A stretch of 64,000 nucleotides of DNA from Lewinellaceae bacterium (GTDB taxonomy: Bacteria > Bacteroidota > Bacteroidia > Chitinophagales > Saprospiraceae): the NCBI GenBank assembly GCA_020636195.1, contig JACJYH010000005.1, positions 124,001 through 188,000 of the forward strand, read 5' to 3'. Positions within the stretch are counted from its first letter, which is position 1, and every line of letters begins with the position of its first letter. The notes beneath the pieces were generated by a model. The model had not been told where the DNA came from, ran no database searches, and saw only the letters and a program-made list of their open reading frames with translations. A program made the translations under genes and the position numbers. Below, piece after piece: positions 51,380 through 62,900 of this stretch.

Positions 51380-52183
51380 ATGCGACCAAGCTATTACCTA
51401 TTATTTTTCATTGCCATTGTGTTAATTAATGTATCAAGTTCTGACGGTGTTCCTCAACCTGTTGCTGGTGCGCCCGGAGATTCTACCCAATCTTGTAAGG
51501 CATGTCACAACAGCAGTGGCACCTATGTACCATCCATTGAGATGACATTTTTAAACAAAGATTCCGTTGCTACAAGTCAATACACACCTGGAGAAACCTA
51601 TCAAGTAAAAGTTAAGGTGTCAGCCACCAACAATCCAAAGTCATTTGGGTTTCAAATGGTAGGCTTGACAGGAACTAGTAATAATAATGTGGGAACATGG
51701 ACGAAGCTGGGAGATAAAGTCAAATCAGAAAAATTGACGGTCAGCGGAAAAAGTAGAACTTATCTTGTTCAGTCTTCTCCGAAAACCGATGGAGTGTTTA
51801 GTGCTGAATGGAAGGCGCCAGATACTGACGAAGGGGATATAATATTTTATTTTGCAGGCCTAGCTGTAAATTTAAATGGAAGAGACAGTGGTGATAATAA
51901 TGTGACCGGTAAAAAAACAATAACACCGGCAACTTCAGCAAGTCAAGATTTAGTCTCAAATATAATGCCTTTCATTTTTCCTAATCCTACAGTGCAATAT
52001 TTGAATGTTAAAAATCTAAATCATGGACATTTTATTGTATATAATTATAAAGGAGAAATGGCCTGTGAAGGACAGTTCGAAAATGAACCCATTGATGTAT
52101 CCATGTTGACTCAAGGGACATATGAGATAAAATTTATAGATGATGAAAGTCGTAACACTACCTTGACATTTATAAAATTGTAA
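51380..52183 (+). CDS. Choice-of-anchor-V secreted protein with CxxCH motif and T9SS domain
   Basis: The 267-residue product has a signal peptide (to about residue 20). The choice-of-anchor V/reeler-like domain (about 22-180) starts DGVPQPVAGAPGDSTQSCKA and contains a CKACH pair that looks like a heme-attachment CxxCH motif. It continues with TPGETYQVKVKVSATNNPKS, FGFQMVGLTGTSN and GDIIFYFAGLAVNLNG. The T9SS type A end (about 190-267) has MPFIFPNPTVQYLNV and LTQGTYEIKFID. A covalently bound heme would make it a surface cytochrome, but one CxxCH is not proof. It lies 15 bases after the acyltransferase gene. Confidence 0.85.
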   Translation: MRPSYYLLFFIAIVLINVSSSDGVPQPVAGAPGDSTQSCKACHNSSGTYVPSIEMTFLNKDSVATSQYTPGETYQVKVKVSATNNPKSFGFQMVGLTGTSNNNVGTWTKLGDKVKSEKLTVSGKSRTYLVQSSPKTDGVFSAEWKAPDTDEGDIIFYFAGLAVNLNGRDSGDNNVTGKKTITPATSASQDLVSNIMPFIFPNPTVQYLNVKNLNHGHFIVYNYKGEMACEGQFENEPIDVSMLTQGTYEIKFIDDESRNTTLTFIKL

Positions 52184-52274
52184 CCACGATGATAGAAGTC
52201 ATTTTGAATTTTGACAAACATCATCTAAAAATTATAAGTATTTATAGAAATTGCGGGTTTAAAATTTGATTGCA

Positions 52275-53411
52275 ATGCCAAGAAAGTATACAAAGAATTC
52301 CAACAAACAAGATAACAAGGATTTGCAGGAACAAATTATCAATACCTTAGTTGATAATGGAGATGTGACGGGTGGAACTAATCCGTCTGAAGCAAAAGTG
52401 TTCACTGTAAAGAAACGCATTCAAGCCAAGCTCAATGGACATGCAGCTGCACTGAATGACAAAATAGTTAGATCAAAAAACAATCGTGAAATTGCTCAGA
52501 ATTTTCTGAATAGCTTTCCTGCAAGCGAAAGAAAAGACTTATTGGAAATACTTCTGGCAGAAACAACCACTGATTTAAAAAAGAAAATCACACATCCGGA
52601 TAATGAACTGGTGAAAGATTGGCAGAGTGGGGGCGGTTACCCATACAAGTTTTTGATGTCTAGAAAAAACTATGAATATCAGAAATATAATCTTCAAGTG
52701 GAACTCCTCAAGTTGCAGGCTTGGGTAAAACAAACAGGTGCTCGAATCATCATACTCTTTGAAGGTCGAGATGCCGCAGGAAAAGGAGGTACCATCAAAA
52801 GAGTGATGGAACATTTGAACCCAAGGGGTGCAAGAGTCGTGGCTTTGGAAAAACCTACAGAAGAAGAAAGAGGTCAATGGTATTTTCAGAGGTACATCAA
52901 ACATTTACCCACGAAAGGAGAAATTGTACTGTTTGATAGAAGTTGGTACAATAGAGCAGGTGTGGAACGCGTCATGGGATTTTGTACGAAAGAAGAATAT
53001 CAGGAGTTTATGAGACAAGCGCCTGAGTTTGAAAGAAACCTGGTTCGGAGTGGAATTATACTTTTCAAATTTTGGTTTAGTGTGAGCCAGGAAGAACAAA
53101 TTCGTCGTTTCAAAGATAGAGAAAACCACCCATTGAAGCAGTGGAAATTATCACCAATAGATAAAGCATCACTTGATAAATGGTCTGAGTACACTGAGGC
53201 AAAGGAAAAGATGTTCTATTATACAGATACATCTGATGCCCCTTGGACCGTCGTAAAATCCAATTGTAAAAAAAGAGCGAGACTCAACGCAATGCGATTT
53301 ATCCTTCATAAAATCAATTATGAAAATAAAAATGAAAAGTTTTTAGGTAAAGTAGATCCACTTATTGTAGGTAGGTCAAATGTTATTTATGAAAAGGGTG
53401 AAACATTGTAA
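52275..53411 (+). CDS. ppk2: Polyphosphate kinase 2
   Basis: The start is taken as the ATG at 52275; a TTG three codons upstream is weaker. The roughly 378-residue cytosolic enzyme transfers phosphate between polyphosphate and nucleotides. The Walker A segment FEGRDAAGKGGTIKRV (Lys170), the lid/Walker B area FDRSWYNRAGVERVMGFC and the PPK2 pattern RREQIRRFKDRENHPLKQWKL-like are present, with the final NAMRFILHKINYENK. A Lys/Asn-rich N-terminal extension of about 95 residues precedes the domain. The class (GDP/ADP- or AMP-acting) cannot be called by eye. It precedes a long intergenic region. Confidence 0.93.
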   Translation: MPRKYTKNSNKQDNKDLQEQIINTLVDNGDVTGGTNPSEAKVFTVKKRIQAKLNGHAAALNDKIVRSKNNREIAQNFLNSFPASERKDLLEILLAETTTDLKKKITHPDNELVKDWQSGGGYPYKFLMSRKNYEYQKYNLQVELLKLQAWVKQTGARIIILFEGRDAAGKGGTIKRVMEHLNPRGARVVALEKPTEEERGQWYFQRYIKHLPTKGEIVLFDRSWYNRAGVERVMGFCTKEEYQEFMRQAPEFERNLVRSGIILFKFWFSVSQEEQIRRFKDRENHPLKQWKLSPIDKASLDKWSEYTEAKEKMFYYTDTSDAPWTVVKSNCKKRARLNAMRFILHKINYENKNEKFLGKVDPLIVGRSNVIYEKGETL

Positions 53412-53901
53412 TTTGTATATAATATAAATCAATAATATCTTTCTTCGAGAAAGCGGGCAAAATAATTATTAAAAATTTTTTTAAAAAAAAGTATAAAAAA
53501 ATTTTATATTAATACTTATTGTAATATCTTTGCCCGTATAAACCTAAGTTTTAGAGTCATCTAAAATGCTCTAAAGAGATAATAGAAGCCAAGTCGTCCT
53601 GCTAATTCAGGTTGTAACGATTTTAATTATTTCTAAATGAGCAATATATATATAAATCATTTTTATATTTTATGTATGTCTTTTGTAAGTCAGTTACAAA
53701 GGACTTTTGCTGTTTTAGTTGCACATAAACTTTTTCCTGCAGTCTCAATTGTGGGATTATCGATTATTGACTCCATTAAATCACCATATACTAAAAGATT
53801 TATTTATGATTTTTAGGCCTCCCTTATATGAAAGCGTTATTAAGTTAGGTATTCCTCAAATAGAGGAAATTTGTTATTTAAAATCACTTAATCTCAAAGT
53901 A
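53412..53901. promoter_or_regulatory. Promoter and long leader of the giant surface-protein gene
   Basis: TATCTTTG at 53525-53532 is the best -7 box, giving a leader of about 365 bases to the ATG at 53902. The leader holds a small CCTG/CAGG hairpin near 53600 and an unsupported 59-codon frame (53637-53816). Upstream is a very AT-rich block around 53460-53510. No clear terminator follows ppk2; a six-base hairpin at 53440 is too weak. Confidence 0.5.
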
Positions 53902-56900
53902 ATGAAAAGTATTTTACAAGCTTTTATTTTCTTGGTCCTGCTTACATTTGGGACTGCGAACCTTTGGGGTCAATGTAGTATCTCTTCAGCAACGGTCAGC
54001 AGCGTGTCGTGTCAAAGCCACAACACGGATTCGCCGTCGGATGATGCTATTCAATTTAATCTCAACGCAGTCGCTACTTCAGGCAGCGCTCAGGGGTTTT
54101 GGATAGACGTCAGTGGAGGAACTACGGTGTCACCCCAAGAAGGTACCTATGGTACAACGTTTGCTGTTGTACTCGGTAACGGAACTGCTGGTAGCGGTTT
54201 AAGTTACACTCTTACGCTAACGGATAAATCGGATTTATCCTGTCAGCGCACTGTCGTAGTGGGACCACAGGCCAGTTGTAGTGCTGGATGTTCCACTCCA
54301 ATCCAGTTTATTTGTGATACCCCGGGAAATCCCGGCCCACAGTCTGTTACCCTTACGGCAGAACCTGGGCTCACAAATGTACAATGGTATAATGAAGCAG
54401 ACGTAAATGTAGGCTCAGGTCAATTAGTAGTTACTACATTGACACCGGGAATGGGAGACGGTATGGAAACCTTCAGATATGAAGCACTTAATGTGGATCA
54501 ATGTCTGGTAAGTTTATGTTGTCCCATCACAGTTCAGACTCAGGATTGTGGTTTTCTCGATTTAGCCCTTATTAAACAGAAAAGTGATAACTTACCTGTA
54601 AGTATCGGTCAAACGGTGACCTTTAATATTCAAGTTTGTAACCAAGGTACAGATCCTGCTACGAGCATAAGCCTTATTGATTATGTTCCATCTGGATTTA
54701 CTTTTACAGCAAATAATGGATGGACTGCTTCAGGCGCAAATGCGGTTAGGACTTTATCATCCGGTAGCGGTTTGCCGGCAGCAGGATTAGCTCCAAATGC
54801 TTGTGTTACCGTTCCTATAGATTTAGTGGTGAATAGTACTGTGAATCCAGGCAATGTTTTGAATATTGCTGAGATTACAGCTGGAACTGATAGTAGAGGA
54901 AGAACTGATGATATTGACAGTACACCAGATACTGATCCAACCAATGATGCCGGTGGTGCCGTTGGAACTCCAAGTGATAATGTATTGAATGGAGACGGAA
55001 CGGGAACTCCTGGAGGTACTGATCCTCTAGTTGATGAGGATGATCAAGACCCTGCTACTGTTAGGATCGTTGACCTAGCGTTGAAGAAGGAGATTATAAC
55101 AGCTGCACCATACTCATATGGACAAGCGGTAACCTTCAGAATCACAATAGAGAATCAGGGAAACGAGACAGCAACCAATATATTAATATCAGACTATGTT
55201 CCTGGAGGATTTGCATTTGCAGCCAACAATGGATGGACAGGCTCTGCTCCACTCATCACAAGGACAATGGCTGGGCCATTAGCTCCAGGAGCAATGACAA
55301 CAGTTGATTTGGTATTGACAATACAAGCCAGCACAGCTGTAGATGCGTGGTTGAATAAAGCTGAGATCAGCGGTTTCAATGACGTAGCAGGTAATCCGAT
55401 AGGTCAGTATGATATAGATAGCGATCCTGATCAAGATCCGAATAATGATGCGGGCGGATTAGTAGAAAGTCCAGCAGATAATTATTTGGGTGGAAATGGT
55501 ACAGGCACACCAAATGATGGAGTAGCAGCCACAGATGAGGATGACCACGACCCTGCATTGGTGAGAGTGTTTGATTTGGCGTTGACCAAAGTATTGAACA
55601 CAGCCGCACCATACAGCTATGGTCAGACGCATAACTTCACTATCACGGTATATAACCAAGGTAATGTGACTGCCACCAATATAGTTGTAAATGATTACGT
55701 CCCACAAGGGTATACATTTACGGCGAATAATGGCTGGACAGGTGGACCAACTACCATAATGCATACTATACCTGGTCCATTGGCACCGGGAGCGAGTACC
55801 ACACTAACTCTAGATCTTACATTTGACAGAATTACTGCGACGACCACAGCGAAGTCATGGGTGAATTATGCTGAGATAGGATCTGCGGAGGATGAGAGTG
55901 GTAATCCTGCATTTGATGCAGATAGTACACCAGGTAGTAATGGCACCAATGAGAATGCAATATTACCTGGAGGTCCTGGGGATAATGATACTGCGAGTAC
56001 TTCAGATACTGGAGTAGGAAGTCAGGATGATCATGACCCAGCAGGTCCACAAGTATTTGATTTAGCGCTTCGTAAGACAAAAGAGACAGCCTTGCCAAGT
56101 TTCAGTTATGGACAGACTGTCATGTATAAGATCGAAGTATTCAATCAAGGAAATATAGCTGCTACCAATATAGAGGTAACAGATTATCTTCCATGTGGAT
56201 TAGAGTTCGATGGTAGTTCACCTACAAATGCGGGATGGTCACTATCGGGCAATAAAGTTATGAAAACGTACACAGGGGTATTAAATCCTGGCCAGAGTAC
56301 AAGTTTGTATATCGACCTAATCGTAAGAGAGTGTTATACCAATCCTACGAGTGCATGGGTGAATTATGCAGAAATCTCTGATGCGGATGATACGAATCCT
56401 GCGACGATAGCCCATCCAACGGATATAGATAGTACACCTGACGACACCAATGGTAATGATCCAGGTGGAGTACCTGACTTTGGTACGTTTGTGAGTGGCA
56501 CGGATAATACAATCAATAATGAGAATGGAGATGAGGATGATCATGATCCAGTGAAGATTGAGGTATTTGACCTTGCATTGAGAAAGGTATTGACAAATGC
56601 AGCACCATATAGTTATGGACAGACATTGACGTTCAATGTAGAGGTATTCAACCAAGGAAACGTGACGGCAACGAACATCGTAGTAAGTGATTATGTTCCT
56701 GCGGGCTACACATTTAGTGCGAACAATGGATGGACAGGCTCTGCACCACTTATTACAACGACGATAGCGGGCCCATTAGCACCAGGTGCAAGTATGGTAG
56801 TTCCATTAGAGTTAGTGTTACAGATGAGTACAGCAGGCAGTGCTGCATGGGATAACTATGCAGAGGTCACATCGGCTCAGGATACAGATAACGTCAATAG

Positions 56901-59900
56901 GAATGATGATGCGGATAGCGTTGCAGACAACAATCCGACGAATGATAATCCAGTGACACCTGGAGATCCTGATGACAACAACATTCTAGGTGGTGGGCCG
57001 AATGCAGGAGAAGATGAGGATGATCATGACCCTGCTGCACCTATGATCGTAGACTTAGCGTTGAAGAAGGAGATTATTACAGCAGCACCATACTCATATG
57101 GACAAGCGGTAACCTTCAGAATCACAATAGAGAATCAAGGAAACGAAACAGCAACCAATATATTAATATCAGACTATGTTCCTGGAGGATTTGCATTTGC
57201 AGCCAACAATGGATGGACAGGCTCTGCTCCACTCATCACAAGGACAATGGCTGGGCCATTAGCTCCAGGAGCAATGACAACAGTTGATTTGGTATTGACA
57301 ATACAAGCCAGCACAGCTGTAGATGCGTGGTTGAATAAAGCTGAGATCAGCGGTTTCAATGACGTAGCAGGTAATCTGATAGGTCAGTATGATATAGATA
57401 GCGATCCTGATCAAGATCCGAATAATGATGCGGGCGGATTAGTAGAAAGTCCAGCAGATAATTATTTGGGTGGAAATGGTACAGGCACACCAAATGATGG
57501 AGTAGCAGCCACAGATGAGGATGACCACGACCCTGCATTGGTGAGAGTGTTTGATTTGGCGTTGACCAAAGTATTGAACACAGCCGCACCATACAGCTAT
57601 GGTCAGACGCATAACTTCACTATCACGGTATATAACCAAGGTAATGTGACTGCCACCAATATAGTTGTAAATGATTACGTCCCACAAGGGTATACATTTA
57701 CGGCGAATAATGGCTGGACAGGTGGACCAACTACCATAATGCATACTATACCTGGTCCATTGGCACCGGGAGCGAGTACCACACTAACTCTAGATCTTAC
57801 ATTTGACAGAATTACTGCGACGACCACAGCGAAGTCATGGGTGAATTATGCTGAGATAGGATCTGCGGAGGATGAGAGTGGTAATCCTGCATTTGATGCA
57901 GATAGTACACCAGGTAGTAATGGCACCAATGAGAATGCAATATTACCTGGAGGTCCTGGGGATAATGATACTGCGAGTACTTCAGATACTGGAGTAGGAA
58001 GTCAGGATGATCATGACCCAGCAGGTCCACAAGTATTTGATTTAGCGCTTCGTAAGACAAAAGAGACAGCCTTGCCAAGTTTCAGTTATGGACAGACTGT
58101 CATGTATAAGATCGAAGTATTCAATCAAGGAAATATAGCTGCTACCAATATAGAGGTAACAGATTATCTTCCATGTGGATTAGAGTTCGATGGTAGTTCA
58201 CCTACAAATGCGGGATGGTCACTATCGGGCAATAAAGTGATGAAAACGTACACAGGGGTATTAAATCCTGGACAGAGTACAAGTTTGTATATCGACCTAA
58301 TCGTAAGAGAGTGTTATACCAATCCTACGAGTGCATGGGTGAATTATGCAGAAATCTCTGATGCGGATGATACCAATCCTGCGACGATAGCTCACCCAAC
58401 GGATATAGATAGTACACCTGACGACACCAATGGTAATGATCCAGGTGGAGTACCTGACTTTGGTACGTTTGTGAGTGGCACGGATAATACAATCAATAAT
58501 GAGAATGGAGATGAGGATGATCATGATCCAGTGAAGATTGAGGTATTTGACCTTGCATTGAGAAAGGTATTGACAAATGCGGCACCATATAGTTATGGAC
58601 AGACATTGACGTTCAATGTGGAGGTATTCAACCAAGGAAACGTGACAGCAACGAACATCGTAGTAAGTGATTATGTTCCTGCGGGCTACACATTTAGTGC
58701 GAACAATGGATGGACAGGTGCAGCACCACTTATAACAACGACGATAGCGGGCCCATTAGCACCAGGTGCAAGTATGGTAGTTCCATTAGAGTTAGTATTA
58801 CAAATGAGTACTGCAGGCAGTGCTGCATGGGATAACTATGCAGAGGTCACATCGGCTCAGGATACAAATAACGTCAATAGGAATGATGATGCGGATAGCG
58901 TTGCAGACAACAATCCTACGAATGATAATCCAGTGACACCTGGCGATCCTGATGACAACAACATACTTGGTGGTGGACCGAATGCAGGAGAAGATGAAGA
59001 TGATCATGACCCTGCTGCACCAGTTATAGTGGATGTTGCATTAAGAAAGACCTCAGTTACTCCTGGCCCATACAGATATAATGATGTAGTAAGTTTCAAC
59101 GTGGAAGTTATCAATCAAGGTAATGTTGATCTTGCAGATATAGATGTAGTTGATTATATCCCATGTGGATTCCAATATGTTGGAGGAAGCCAAACATGGG
59201 TATTGAATGGTGCTCAAGCACAAACCAATATTGCAGGTATTCTTGCTGCAGGTGCTAGTACTATCATTAGAATAGACTTAAAAGTGATACCATGTTCAAC
59301 TCCAAATGCATGGTTAAACTATGCTGAGGTTAGAAATATAGAAGATGAGAACGGAAACAGTTTGAATGGTAAGGATATAGATAGTACTCCAGATAACATT
59401 AATGGTAATGATGATGGAGGTACGGCAGATAGTCCTAATGATGATTTTGTGGATGGTGATGGTAAAGCTACAGGTGGATCACCTGGAGATACTGCCACCG
59501 CTACAGATGAAGACGATCATGATCCTGAGTTGATTCAAGTATTTGATTTAGCATTGCGTAAAACATTAGCAACAGCTGCACCATACACTTATGGACAAGC
59601 GCTGACATTCAATATTGAAGTAATCAACCAAGGTAACACAGCGGCAAGTAATATCGTTATTTCTGATTATATTCCATCTGGATACAGCTTCAGTGGTGGA
59701 GCAAATCCAACTTGGAGCGGTGCTGCTCCAATGGTGACCACTACAATAGCAGGACCATTAGCACCTGGTGCTTCAACAACTGTTTCTATAGTATTGAACT
59801 TGGAAATGTCAAGTGGTCCAAATGCATGGAATAATTATGCAGAAGTTTCTAATGCTACTGATGACAATGGTAATCCAGTAACAGATGCGGATAGTACACC

Positions 59901-62900
59901 TGATAATAATCCGAACAATGATGCAGGGGGGCAACCAGATTCACCGGCTGATGATTATATCAACGGAAATGGCTCAGGAACTCCTGGCGATGGAGTAGCG
60001 GCTACAGATGAAGATGATCATGATGGTGCTAAACCACGTATCGTAGATATTGCGTTAAAAAAGACCACAAGTGTTACTACTCCTGGCCCATACGTATATG
60101 GAGACATAGTTAGCTTTGATATACAATTGACAAATCAAGGAAACGTTACATTGTATGATATTGATGTTGTAGATTATATTCCTTGTGGATTTGTCTTCGT
60201 TGGCGGTAGCCAACCATGGGCGATCAGTGGTTCAGAAGCATCTACTATTTGTACCGGATCATTGATACCTGGACAATCAAAAACATTGAGAATTGATTTC
60301 AGAGTTCAAATGTGTAGTGGTACAAATCAATGGACAAATTATGCTGAAGTTGCAGGCTTTGAAGATTTTAACGGCGTAAGTATTGGTTCTGAGGATATCG
60401 ATAGTACACCAGATAACAATCCAAATAATGACCCAGGCGGTCAGCCGGAAAGCCCAGCTGATGATTTCGTTGATGGTAATGGAACTGGTACCATTGGAGA
60501 TGGTGTTGCTGCAACAGATGAAGATGACCACGACCCTGAGTTTGTCATGGTCTTCGACTTGGCATTGCGTAAAACACTAGCAACTGGTGCACCGTACACA
60601 TATGGTGAAAACCATGTATTTAATATTGAAGTATTCAATCAAGGAAATGTTGATGCTTACAATGTAGTGGTCAATGATTATATTCCGGCAGGTTATTCGT
60701 TTAACGGCGCAATCAATCCTGGATGGACTTTATCAGGTAGCACTGCAAGTATCACAATACCTGGACCTATTGCTCCTAATTCAAATGCAACAGTTCAAAT
60801 ATTATTGACATTTGAAATGACAAGTGGTGGAACAAGAGATTGGATCAATTACTCTGAAGTTGCTTCAGCAGATAATGATCAAAATCCTACTAATACACCG
60901 CCAGTGGATGCAGATAGTAATCCAAATAGTAATACACCTGAGGAGAATGCGGTTACACCTGGAAGTCCTAACGACAACAATATTAACGGAGGAGGTCCAA
61001 ATGCTGGTCAAGATGAAGATGATCATGACCCTGCAGGACCTAGCTTCTATGATGTGGCATTAAGAAAAACCACAACAGCAACAGGGCCATTCAGTTTCGG
61101 CCAAGTGGTGAAGTTTGATATTGAAGTCATCAATCAAGGAAACTTACCGGTGAGAAATGTCAGAGTGATAGATTATATCCCATCAGGATTTACAGGTTCA
61201 GCTTTGGCTTCGAATTTCCCAACATGGACTTTCGGACCAACCAGTGCTACCACTATATTGCCAATAACTCTGCAACCTGGTCAGAATGCTTTTGTAAGTA
61301 TTTATCTGCAAGTTCAACCTACTACAAACTATTCAACAGGTTGGGACAATTATGCAGAAGTTTACCAGTTTGAAGATACTGTTGGAAACAACGTAGGTAA
61401 TCAAGATGTGGATAGTACACCTGATACCATGCAAAACAATGATGCAGGTGGACAACCATACAGCCCTGCAGATAACTTTGTGGATGGTAATGGAACTGGT
61501 ACTCCAGGAGATGGTGCACCTTCAACAGATGAAGATGATCAAGATCCGGAAAGAATTGAAATAATAGATTTGGCATTAAGAAAGACATTGGCGACTGCCG
61601 GTCCATATGCTTATGGTGACTTACTTCAGTTTAATATTGAGGTATTTAATCAAGGAAATGAACCAATGAGAAATACAACCGTAACGGATTATATTCCGGC
61701 TGGTTATACATTCAATTTGGCAGACAATCCAGGCTGGGCAGGCGTTGCTCCAAATCCAACTTATCTAATTGCCGGACCAATTATGCCTGGTGCTAGTCAG
61801 ATGTTTGCTTTGAATCTTAGAATTCAACAAACAACTGGTGGCGAAAAAGATTGGATCAATTATGCTGAAATCACAGATACCTATAATAATGATCTAGAAC
61901 CACGTAATACATGGGATATCGATAGTAATCCTGGAAGTAACGGAGCAGCTGAAAATGCGGTTGAGCCGGGAGATACTGCTGACGATTATATCCTTGGTCA
62001 TGACAAAGGTGGTGAAGAAGATGATCATGATCCTGCTGGTATCGAGATATTTGACTTAGCATTATTTATGGTCAATGATACAGACATTCTTCAAAATTAT
62101 GGAGACAATGTTGCCCAAACGATTACAGTTACCAATCAGGGTAGTGTTGCAAGCAATGGTTTTGACGTGACTGTTTATGTTCCTGCCGGTTATACCTTTA
62201 GTACATCCAATAATCCTGGATGGGTGGATAATGGCAACGGTACAGTAAAATATGTTTCATCAGAATTTTTAGTGCCGGGAGAAACTGTTCAATACACACT
62301 TAATCTGACAGCTGTACCAACTAAGCAAGTAGATGGATGGTTGGTCTATGCAGAAATAAGTAGAGATAATAGTGTAGAACCTGGTGTAACTGTTGATATA
62401 GACAGTAGACCAGATACAAATAGAAATAATGATTCAGGTGGTGCGGTAAATACAACTAGTGATAATGTCATGACAGGTGTAGGCATCGATAGATATGGAA
62501 ATCCAACATCAGTATTTGGAAGTACAGATCCAGCAACAGATGAGGACGACCATGATCCAACTATCATCAGAGTATTTGATATGGCATTGTACAAGCAACT
62601 TGTTACAACAGCACCTTATCAATACGGAGATGTACATGAATTCAAGGTTTGTGTTGTCAATCAAGGTAATCAAGTGATGCAGAATGTTCAAGTTACTGAC
62701 TATTTACCAACTGGTTACACATTTAATGCAGCTTCAAATCCAGGCTGGTCAGTTTCAGGTGCAAACCTAGTCACTCAGATTTCCGGTCCTGTAGCCGTTT
62801 GTGATACAGTATGTCTAAGTCTATTCCTTAATTTTGATATGACAACAGGTGGAAGGAATAACTGGATCAATTACTCAGAAATCACAAGCATGGAAGATGT

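Noticed and set aside
53637..53816. A 59-codon frame in the leader of the giant gene
   Set aside because: No start signal, no recognisable feature, and AT-rich chance frames of this length are common. Kept only as part of the leader description.
55194..58635. Open frames of 60-112 codons on the minus strand, occurring twice at the same spacing
   Set aside because: They are shadows of the long plus-strand repeat gene. They recur only because the DNA is duplicated and have no promoter or protein-like pattern.
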